Origin: Peribacter sp964404805
GTDB lineage: Bacteria > Patescibacteriota > Gracilibacteria > Peribacterales > Peribacteraceae
Direction: 5' to 3'
Assembly (NCBI GenBank): GCA_964404805.1
Contig: CAYOLJ010000044.1
Location: 1 to 9,308, forward strand
DNA: 9,308 bases
A program made the translations under genes and the position numbers. Positions 1 to 6,544 of this stretch are shown piece by piece. The notes below the pieces were generated by a model. It saw only the letters and a list, made by a program, of their open reading frames with translations. It had not been told where the DNA came from and ran no database searches. Position 1 is the stretch's first letter; each line of letters opens with the position of its first letter.

Positions 1-939
1 CAGCAGAAAGGGGAGTGCGGCTGCGAGGGTGAATGCCGAGACGCTCACGATCTGCTCAGGACTGAATCTTCGCGAGAGCGGGCGATTGATGAAGCCCTGC
101 GTGATGGCGATCCACAGGCCCATGTAGGCGTATAGATTACCGATGTCGCCTTGCGAGAAGCTGAACCGCTCAATGAGCAGCACCTGAAAGAACTGTGTGA
201 AGAAGTTGAATCCCAGTACGAGAAGGAACGACACCAAGAGGATCGTGCGCAGGTGCGCGATGCCGAATGCCCGTCGGATGTTGCGAAACCCGGTGAAGAG
301 ACTCAAGCGCGTGGTTACTTTTGTGCGCAGCGTCTCGGGCAGAAAGAACCACACCGAGAGGATGTTAAAGCCTGCGAGTATTGCGGCGGCCCAGAAGGGG
401 GTTGCCGAGTTGAACCACGAGACAACCGCGGGATCCGCGAGCTTGCCGCCCATGAAAGGGCCCAAGATGAACCCAAGCCCGAACGCCATTCCTATGAGCC
501 CGAAGTTTCTGGCCTTCTCGTTTGGTTCGCTTATGTCGGCGATGGCGGATTGCGCGGCGGAGATGTTGCCCCCGGTAAAGCCGTCTAAGGCACGACTTAG
601 GAAAACAATCCACACCTGCCCCGTGACGATGCCGTACCCGGTAAGCAGATATCCGAAGACCGTGCCAACGAGCGAGAGTATCAGAATCCTGCGGCGACCG
701 TAGTGATCAGAGAGCGCTCCTAAAATCGGCGCACCGAAGAACTGGAAGAACGGATACGTGGCAACCAAAAATCCATAGAGGATCGTTTTCGTCTGCACGC
801 TCATCTCTGCAGGTAGGATTCCGAAGGGGCTGATCATGAGCGGAGCCAAGATCGGAATCGCCAGACCCATCCCCAGCATATCCAAGAAGATCGTGAAGAA
901 GAGGGTTGGCAGCACGGTACGGGAGCGTTTCTGGGTCAT
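1..939 (-). CDS. MFS transporter, TetA/DHA1-like, 3' end beyond window
   Basis: The minus strand is open without a stop from an ATG at 939-937 to the left edge, giving 313 residues of a protein that should be about 400. It is a 12-TM-type major facilitator; the N-terminal half and the start of the second half are present. Visible motifs are D20 in TM1 (FLDMLGMGLAIPIL), motif A in the TM2-3 loop (residues 74-83, G..SDHYGRR), the R117-G124 stretch of TM4 (RALDGFTGG), and an antiporter-type motif C in TM5 (GLGFILGPFMGG, 154-165). A PET follows TM6 at 201-203, as in TetA-like efflux proteins. It probably exports a small molecule by proton antiport in the inner membrane; the substrate cannot be read from the sequence. 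No Shine-Dalgarno precedes the ATG. TAGACT, 13 nt upstream, could be a -10 box. Confidence 0.9.
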   Translation of the reverse strand, partial: MTQKRSRTVLPTLFFTIFLDMLGMGLAIPILAPLMISPFGILPAEMSVQTKTILYGFLVATYPFFQFFGAPILGALSDHYGRRRILILSLVGTVFGYLLTGYGIVTGQVWIVFLSRALDGFTGGNISAAQSAIADISEPNEKARNFGLIGMAFGLGFILGPFMGGKLADPAVVSWFNSATPFWAAAILAGFNILSVWFFLPETLRTKVTTRLSLFTGFRNIRRAFGIAHLRTILLVSFLLVLGFNFFTQFFQVLLIERFSFSQGDIGNLYAYMGLWIAITQGFINRPLSRRFSPEQIVSVSAFTLAAALPFLL

Positions 940-1018
940 AGGGGAGCCGACAGTCTAGCGGGAGAGGGGAGGGTGTGGGCTTGATTTGAGTGTGGATTCT
1001 GGCAGGGCGATTTAAGAA

Positions 1019-1274
1019 ATACGTGTCACCCTGAGGAGCGAGCAGAGCGAGCGTCTCGAAGGGTGTTCCTTCTTTCCTTGTACATAACCTCCATCCCCCG
1101 GCCCCTTTCTTGATCTTAACCTCTATCCCCCAACCCCTTTCTCCACAAGAGAAAGGGGAGCACCCCATCAGCAGCCGCACAACTACAAACACAAACATTC
1201 CCCCTCTCTATGGAGAGAGGGGTAGGGGGAGAGGTTATGTCAAAAGAGAAATGAAACAGAAGGGCGACACGTAT
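1019..1274. repeat. Nested inverted-repeat element, MITE/REP-like, in gene-free region 940-1380
   Basis: The gap 940-1380 holds no credible gene. Its core is bounded by a 14-bp inverted repeat with one mismatch (1019-1032 ATACGTGTCACCCT against 1261-1274). Inside this is a perfect 10-bp inverted repeat (1082-1091 ACATAACCTC and 1231-1240). Between those arms lie two perfect hairpins: 1134-1158 (10-bp stem, loop CACAA) and 1201-1222 (9-bp stem, loop ATGG). Pyrimidine-rich strings such as CCTCTATCCCC and their complements recur throughout. There is no room for a transposase, so if mobile it would be non-autonomous. I see no clear target-site duplication. It may instead be a pile-up of several short intergenic palindromes. 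It lies between the 3' end of the protease gene and the 5' end of the transporter gene, both on the minus strand. Confidence 0.65.
1027..1065. repeat. REP-like palindrome
   Basis: CACCCT at 1027-1032 pairs with AGGGTG at 1060-1065 around a GAGCGAGCAGAGCGAGC centre. This resembles the short palindromes containing TGAGC...TCGA that are common in bacterial intergenic DNA. It overlaps the left terminal arm of the larger element. Confidence 0.5.
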
Positions 1275-1283
1275 CATAGTTCG

Positions 1284-1303
1284 TTCCTCGACTACGCTCG
1301 GAA
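1284..1303. repeat. REP-like palindrome
   Basis: TTCC at 1284-1287 pairs with GGAA at 1300-1303 around a CGACTACGCTC centre. The CGA...TCG core is shared with the palindromes at 5998-6041. It sits just outside the right arm of the nested element. Confidence 0.45.
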
Positions 1304-1380
1304 TGACAGCTCACCATGACACTTCCCCTTCACTCCGTGGCTGCAGATCTCCACCGTTTATGTTTGTGTTTTTGTCTCAC

Positions 1381-2226
1381 CTAAGAAATTTTGTGAGTTT
1401 GGAACGCTTCTGCAAAAGATGGTGTGGCTGTTCCATACGAATAATTTGTTCGAATCACATCGACAAATGATTCTCCGGAATATTTTTGAATCGGAATTCC
1501 AGTTCTCATATTCGGAGTAATCGGAGTTTCTATCGTTTGTATGACAAAGGATTTGTAGCCAGTGACAATAGAAATAAGTTTGCCAGTATGTAAATCGAAG
1601 ATCGGTCCTCCACTATTCCCTGGATTAAACGCAATGGTGAATTCGTACATATACTTTTTCGGAGATGACTGGTATCGACAATTGATTACGCCGGCGTCAG
1701 TGCGAAGCAATATTTTTCCTAACAATGGCTTATAGAAATCTTGATTTTGGAATTGTAATTCACACAGCGGATAACCGAGTACGCCGACTTCTTCACCTAT
1801 TAAATGGAATGACTGAGATACATGGATAAACTCGGATTTATTTTTATATCGATGCCCGTCTTTCTCATAGAAATTGTCATCAAGGATTAGGATTGCTAAA
1901 TCAATGTCAGGATACAGAAAAATATTCTGTCCCATTACAAAATATGGGGCTACATGGATGTGAATTTGATTTTCATCATCGTGCTTAACAAAAAAATATA
2001 GATCACCATCTTGGTGGTGTGCGATTTCATTTTTTTGTTTCTTGTCATCAATGACATGACTGCAGGTAACAAATTTATTTGGACCTGCGAGAAATCCTGT
2101 GCCAATGGTTTGCCATTTTATTGCCTCTTTTCCTTCAGTGGCAACTTTTCTGCCACGTGCGATTAGATACACATTCCGTTTCAGTGCTGAAATTATTTCA
2201 GATGGCTTTTTGTGCTTTGAGGCCAT
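1381..2226 (-). CDS. Trypsin-like serine protease, AT-rich
   Basis: This 281-residue protein has the catalytic triad of a chymotrypsin-fold peptidase: H57 in TCSHVID, D109 in PDIDLAIL and S205 in NPGNSGGP, all in order and spacing expected of the trypsin-like peptidase family (Trypsin_2/HtrA-type). There is no signal peptide, no transmembrane segment and no PDZ domain, so it probably acts in the cytosol and lacks the regulatory domain of HtrA/DegP. The start ATG is the only credible one; the next in-frame Met is at residue 98. Three counted 60-base lines are roughly 33-40% GC against about 55% in a counted line of neighbouring groEL, so horizontal acquisition is likely (inference). It lies 46 bp after groEL on the same strand, but a strong terminator intervenes. 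No Shine-Dalgarno is visible. The substrate is unknown; housekeeping, toxin-like or defence roles are all possible. Confidence 0.88.
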   Translation of the reverse strand: MASKHKKPSEIISALKRNVYLIARGRKVATEGKEAIKWQTIGTGFLAGPNKFVTCSHVIDDKKQKNEIAHHQDGDLYFFVKHDDENQIHIHVAPYFVMGQNIFLYPDIDLAILILDDNFYEKDGHRYKNKSEFIHVSQSFHLIGEEVGVLGYPLCELQFQNQDFYKPLLGKILLRTDAGVINCRYQSSPKKYMYEFTIAFNPGNSGGPIFDLHTGKLISIVTGYKSFVIQTIETPITPNMRTGIPIQKYSGESFVDVIRTNYSYGTATPSFAEAFQTHKIS

Positions 2227-2233
2227 GGATTGG

Positions 2234-2262
2234 AAGAAAAATGGGCCGCCGAAAGGCGGCCC
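2234..2262 (-). terminator. Intrinsic terminator of groES-groEL
   Basis: On the minus strand a perfect 8-bp GC stem (GGGCCGCC/GGCGGCCC, 2243-2262, loop TTTC) is followed by ATTTTTCTTC. It begins 10 bp after the groEL stop codon and its U-tract ends only about 8 bp before the protease start codon. Confidence 0.88.
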
Positions 2263-2272
2263 TAGTTAGAAG

Positions 2273-3907
<1,635 letters not shown>

Positions 3908-3910
3908 GAC

Positions 3911-3938
3911 GATAGGGGGTAGGGGATAGGGGGTAGGG
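3911..3938. repeat. Exact 14-bp tandem repeat with G-quadruplex motif, groES-groEL spacer
   Basis: GATAGGGGGTAGGG occurs twice without a gap, filling nearly all of the groES-groEL spacer. Read on the plus strand it gives four G-runs of 5, 4, 5 and 3 separated by 2-3 bases, which satisfies the usual G-quadruplex pattern. That strand is the transcription template; the mRNA carries the C-rich complement directly before the groEL ATG. Confidence 0.85.
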
Positions 3939-3939
3939 A

Positions 3940-4278
3940 TTAGTTGACTTTACCGAGGATGGAATCGAGGTGGAGCACTTTTACTTCCACGTCCTTGCCG
4001 GCAGTGTCTTTCAGCTTCACATCATCGCCGGCGTACTTGCCGAAGAGCACGCGGTCACCCACTTTCAGAAAGTCAGAAGGGTTTGCGACAGGCTTGCCCT
4101 CGTTCATGATGCCGCCTTTTCCTAGCGCGATCACGACACCTTCTTGTGGCTTCTCGCCCGAAGCAGTATCAGGAATCACGATGCCCGAAGACGTCACCTG
4201 CTCTTGGGGCAGGGGATGTACGACGACACGGTCGCCGAGTGGTTCGATATTCACCTTAAGTCGCGGAACGGATGCCAT
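3940..4278 (-). CDS. groES: Co-chaperonin GroES (10 kDa)
   Basis: GroES is the heptameric lid of the GroEL chamber. The 112-residue reading starts at the ATG 4278-4276 (MASVPRLKVNIEPLGDRVVV). The family core is clear: PLGDRVVV (13-20), the mobile loop SSGIVIPDTA, EKPQEGVVIALGKG, the VGDRVLFGKYAG strand pair, and a C-terminal DSILGKV. It is somewhat longer than the usual 95-100 residues because of about 8 extra N-terminal residues and a slightly longer GIMNEGKPVANPSDF loop. The frame stays open upstream to an ATG at 4392, but that would start before the promoter and read through the CIRCE operator, so the downstream ATG is preferred. It is first gene of the groES-groEL operon, under heat-shock-type control. 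No Shine-Dalgarno is present. Confidence 0.96.
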   Translation of the reverse strand: MASVPRLKVNIEPLGDRVVVHPLPQEQVTSSGIVIPDTASGEKPQEGVVIALGKGGIMNEGKPVANPSDFLKVGDRVLFGKYAGDDVKLKDTAGKDVEVKVLHLDSILGKVN

Positions 4279-4337
4279 AATGCTGAATGGGGAATGGAGC
4301 TGAAGAATGATGTCGGTGCCTCCACAGAAGTACACCG

Positions 4338-4364
4338 TTAGCAGTCGGCATTTTAGAGTGCTAA
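4338..4364 (-). promoter_or_regulatory. CIRCE operator (HrcA binding site)
   Basis: Read on the minus strand, TTAGCACTC-N9-GACTGCTAA matches the CIRCE consensus TTAGCACTC-N9-GAGTGCTAA at 17 of 18 arm positions. The first arm is perfect, the second has one change (GACTGCTAA for GAGTGCTAA). The spacer is exactly 9 nt. It lies about 60 bp before the groES start and covers the -10 box. Known biology: HrcA bound here represses chaperonin genes and is released on heat stress. hrcA itself is not in the window. Confidence 0.95.
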
Positions 4365-4377
4365 TCGTGCACGTCAA
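4350..4377 (-). promoter_or_regulatory. Sigma-70-type promoter of groES-groEL
   Basis: On the minus strand, -35 TTGACG (4377-4372) and -10 TAAAAT (4355-4350) are separated by 16 bp. The -10 box lies inside the CIRCE spacer, so HrcA binding would directly block polymerase. The predicted transcript start near 4343 gives a leader of about 65 nt before groES. Confidence 0.8.
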
Positions 4378-4453
4378 GTGTTCACAGTCCAAACGTGGCC
4401 GATTGAGGAATAGTTGCAGAAACGATCAAAGAGGATTTCGCGCGAGCTGTCAC

Positions 4454-4483
4454 TTGCATTACACAGAGGCGAATTCGCATAAT
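4454..4483 (+). promoter_or_regulatory. Candidate promoter of the SLH/Calx-beta gene
   Basis: TTGCAT (4454-4459) and CATAAT (4478-4483) are spaced by 18 bp, with a predicted start near 4490 and a leader of about 29 nt. It is back to back with the groES promoter, whose -35 box is about 75 bp away. Confidence 0.5.
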
Positions 4484-4518
4484 CGTCTGAATTTCAGTTT
4501 CCATTCCAACTTCTCTGT

Positions 4519-5961
4519 ATGCAGTTTTCATCACGCACGATTCGATGGACATCACTGTTTCTCTCGGGTGTGGCTCTCGGAGCTGTCGGCTTCGGCGCTA
4601 TAGCCGCCATTCGCGGTTCGGCCATCTTCCCCGATGTTCCCGAAGGTTCTTACTACGATGCAGCCGTGGGCGAGATGTACTCCGTTGGCGTGATCAAGGG
4701 GTACAGCAACGGCAACTTTGGCCCCAATGATTTCGTCACACGCGGTCAGGTGGCGGTGATGATGCAGAGGCTTCGCGATGACATTCTGGAATCAGGCGGA
4801 GGAGGATCGAGCTCTTCGAGCTCGTCGAGTAGCTCCTCCAGTAGTTCCAGCTCCTCCAGCAGCTCGGAGTACAACGAATTCGGCGCCTTCCGCTTCACGA
4901 GTGATAGTTTCAGTATTCCCGAGACGGTTTCATCCTTCACGGTGAGTGTCGAGCGCGAGGGTGGAACGGACGGAGCGGTATCGGTAAAGTATTCGGTGAA
5001 GTCCGGCACGGCGACAGCGGGTGATGACTTCGTCGCGGTGGATCAGTCCACACTCTCATTTGCCGACGGTCAGGAGAGCAGGACGTTCACGATTTCGCTC
5101 AAAGATGACGAACTCGGGGAAGGGTCAGAGACCGTACTCATCGAACTTTCGGCTCCTACAGGTGATGCCACGCTCGGCTCTCCGAATACAGCAACGCTCA
5201 CGATTCTCGATAACGAGGCCCCCTCGAGTGGTGGATCCTCCTCCAGTTCCTCCAACTCCTCCAGTTCGGCGGTGACAGGTGCCGGTACGCTGGGCTTCAG
5301 TGCTCTCGCCTACGAGGTGCGTGAAAACTCTGCTGCCGCCACGATCACCGTAGTGCGCACCGATGGGTCGAGCGGCCAGGTAGGTGTGAGTTACGCCACG
5401 AGTAACAAGACGGCGATCTCTGGTTCAGAGTACACCGCGACGAACGGAACGCTCACCTTCGCAAGTGGCGAGACGAACAAGACGTTCACCGTGCCGATCA
5501 TTGATGATACGTCCGTGGATGGAAAGAAAGTCCTCACGCTCACCTTAAGCGCACCAACGGGTGGTGCGGCATTGGGGGTAACGCCGGTGTCACTCAACAT
5601 TGCCGATAACGAGATCGGTTCGTTTGGAACAGGCTCCTTCATGTTCAGTAATTCTGACTTCGATGGCACGGAGGGTTCCGGTATCGCCACAATTACGGTG
5701 AATCGCGTGGGGGGTACGCTCCATACGGCCAGCGTGTCGTACGCAACCAGTAATGGCAGTGCAGGACCGGGATTGGATTACACCACGACAAACGGAACGC
5801 TCACCTTTGCACCGGGGGAGCAGAGCAAGAGCTTCACCGTGCCGATCATCAAAGACTCTTACAATGACAGCGGTGAGTACTTCACGGTCACGCTCTCGAG
5901 CCCTACAACTGGGTCGAGTCTCTCGAACCCCAGCACCGCGCAGGTAAACGTCTATGAGTAG
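4519..5961 (+). CDS. SLH-domain surface protein with poly-Ser linkers and three Calx-beta repeats
   Basis: 480 residues. An N-terminal signal/anchor covers about 10-30 (hydrophobic TSLFLSGVALGAVGFGAIAA), with a possible cleavage after GSA near 35. One SLH domain follows at 36-88 (FPDVPEGSYYDAAVGEMYSVGVI, then TRGQVAVMMQRL); such domains bind cell-wall polymers. Twenty consecutive serines (97-116) form a linker to Calx-beta repeat 1 (about 121-232). A second Ser-rich linker (237-250) leads to repeats 2 (256-364) and 3 (370-480). Repeat hallmarks are GTATAGDDF, TLSFADGQ/TLTFASGE/TLTFAPGE and the DDELGEGSE-type acidic loop, which in this family helps bind calcium; repeat 2 has lost several acidic residues (DDTSVDGKK). 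There is no LPXTG sorting signal. Likely a cell-surface adhesin or S-layer-associated protein (inference). The ATG at 4519 directly precedes the signal sequence and has no Shine-Dalgarno. Confidence 0.9.
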   Translation: MQFSSRTIRWTSLFLSGVALGAVGFGAIAAIRGSAIFPDVPEGSYYDAAVGEMYSVGVIKGYSNGNFGPNDFVTRGQVAVMMQRLRDDILESGGGGSSSSSSSSSSSSSSSSSSSSEYNEFGAFRFTSDSFSIPETVSSFTVSVEREGGTDGAVSVKYSVKSGTATAGDDFVAVDQSTLSFADGQESRTFTISLKDDELGEGSETVLIELSAPTGDATLGSPNTATLTILDNEAPSSGGSSSSSSNSSSSAVTGAGTLGFSALAYEVRENSAAATITVVRTDGSSGQVGVSYATSNKTAISGSEYTATNGTLTFASGETNKTFTVPIIDDTSVDGKKVLTLTLSAPTGGAALGVTPVSLNIADNEIGSFGTGSFMFSNSDFDGTEGSGIATITVNRVGGTLHTASVSYATSNGSAGPGLDYTTTNGTLTFAPGEQSKSFTVPIIKDSYNDSGEYFTVTLSSPTTGSSLSNPSTAQVNVYE

Positions 5962-5969
5962 AATTTCAT

Positions 5970-5996
5970 GGGAGGGCCACCGTCGGTGGCCCTCCC
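5970..5996 (+). terminator. Perfect 12-bp hairpin after the SLH gene
   Basis: GGGAGGGCCACC (5970-5981) pairs perfectly with GGTGGCCCTCCC (5985-5996) around GTC, starting 9 bp after the stop codon. The position suggests a terminator, but no T-run follows on the plus strand, so it may act with low efficiency, protect the mRNA 3' end, or be a repeat element. Confidence 0.55.
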
Positions 5997-5997
5997 A

Positions 5998-6041
5998 CCC
6001 CTCGACAAGCTCGGGGTGCCCTGAGCGATAGTCGAATGGGC
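5998..6041. repeat. Paired REP-like palindromes
   Basis: Two imperfect palindromes lie side by side. The first (5998-6016) pairs CCC...CGA with TCG...GGG; the second (6018-6041) pairs GCCC with GGGC around CGA-TAG-TCG. Both carry the CGA...TCG core seen at 1284-1303. Nothing coding is evident from 5962 to 6167. Confidence 0.6.
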
Positions 6042-6143
6042 ATGTACCCACCCTTCCCTTCAGTGGTTGCGCTGCAGCGCTGGGTTCCGCCTTAGGGCAC
6101 CCACCGCTTTGCGCGTTTTTCATTTCATTTCGATGCGGAGGTC

Positions 6144-6154
6144 TATGCTACACT
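6144..6154 (+). promoter_or_regulatory. Candidate -10 region for tRNA-Leu
   Basis: Overlapping hexamers TATGCT (6144-6149) and TACACT (6149-6154) lie 13-23 bp before the tRNA. A T-rich tract at 6116-6130 stands where a -35 would be, but no good TTGACA match is present. Confidence 0.35.
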
Positions 6155-6167
6155 TTTGCTGCCCTGT

Positions 6168-6254
6168 GCCGACGTGGCGGAATTGGTAGACGCGCACGCT
6201 TCAGGAGCGTGTGACCGCAAGGTCATGAGAGTTCGATTCTCTCCGTCGGCACCA
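6168..6254 (+). tRNA. tRNA-Leu (anticodon CAG)
   Basis: A complete class II tRNA with encoded CCA. The acceptor stem GCCGACG/CGTCGGC is perfect. The anticodon stem CACGC/GCGTG encloses the loop TTCAGGA, giving anticodon CAG at 6202-6204, which reads the leucine codon CUG. The long variable arm TGACC-GCAA-GGTCA is typical of tRNA-Leu/Ser, and the T arm is GAGAG-TTCGATT-CTCTC. The D-arm contains the expected TGG..GAATTGGTAGAC. The discriminator base is A (6251), as bacterial tRNA-Leu requires, followed by CCA at 6252-6254. CTG is common in the neighbouring genes, which fits. Confidence 0.98.
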
Positions 6255-6260
6255 TTTTGG

Positions 6261-6485
6261 TTATTGTCCGCCCCGCAGTTTCTTGCGTGCCGTTGAGGCG
6301 GCATCGACGATAGCTGCGCCACCGCAAACGACAACTGTGCCGATGGCGGCACGCGGGAAGGCGCAAAGTGAAGCGAGAGCCTTTTCCACTTTTGTCTGTG
6401 GAAGTCGTTCTTCTTTCTGGGGAGCGAGTTCCCGACGCATCTCCCGCATCAGGCCCCACATTTCACGGGTGTTCTTCCATTCCAT
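6261..6485 (-). CDS. Small hypothetical protein, 74 aa
   Basis: Not a recognised family. The protein begins with a charged, probably helical stretch (MEWKNTREMWGLMREMRREL, 1-20), has a Lys/Glu/Gln-rich middle, and then a small-residue hydrophobic segment (about 46-62, AAIGTVVVCGGAAIVDA) that could be a weak membrane or amphipathic helix, ending in basic KKLRGG. Codon use looks like that of the neighbours. It is transcribed toward tRNA-Leu, its stop lying 6 bp from the tRNA 3' end. A TAAAAT hexamer on the same strand ends 6 nt before the ATG, so the transcript would start at or next to the start codon. This fills the interval between the tRNA and the ligase gene, which is otherwise empty. It remains possible that it is non-coding. 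Confidence 0.5.
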   Translation of the reverse strand: MEWKNTREMWGLMREMRRELAPQKEERLPQTKVEKALASLCAFPRAAIGTVVVCGGAAIVDAASTARKKLRGGQ

Positions 6486-6491
6486 ACGGGG

Positions 6492-6497
6492 ATTTTA
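6492..6497 (-). promoter_or_regulatory. -10 box of a possible leaderless transcript
   Basis: TAAAAT on the minus strand is followed by CCCCGT and then ATG, the spacing expected when transcription starts on the first base of the coding sequence. No -35 match is visible upstream. Confidence 0.4.
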
Positions 6498-6544
6498 CAC
6501 TAGGAGGGTTTCCTGCGGCAGGGGTTTTCGGCATACTAGGCAGG

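Noticed and set aside
151..703. Overlapping plus-strand ORFs of 145 and 168 codons
   Set aside because: They run antisense to the transporter frame, which has clear MFS motifs; they have low-complexity charged sequence and no recognisable domain.
707..1198. Minus-strand 163-codon ORF
   Set aside because: Its 5' part is translated repeat DNA from the nested element and its 3' part is an out-of-frame shadow of the transporter.
4279..4392. 38-residue N-terminal extension of GroES
   Set aside because: It would be translated from the operator and upstream of the predicted transcript start, and GroES proteins normally begin close to the PLGDRV motif.
4746..5009. Minus-strand ORF with a Glu/Leu-rich stretch
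   Set aside because: It is the antisense of the poly-Ser tract (Ser codons read as Glu/Leu), not a coiled-coil protein.
6069..6080. Perfect 12-bp palindrome GCGCTGCAGCGC as an attachment site or regulator target
   Set aside because: A palindrome this short in GC-rich DNA is weak evidence; no integrase or duplicated copy beside the tRNA was found.
5590..6123. Minus-strand 177-codon ORF containing GHPELVEG
   Set aside because: The N-terminal part is translated hairpin and REP-like repeat DNA, the rest is antisense to the Calx-beta gene.
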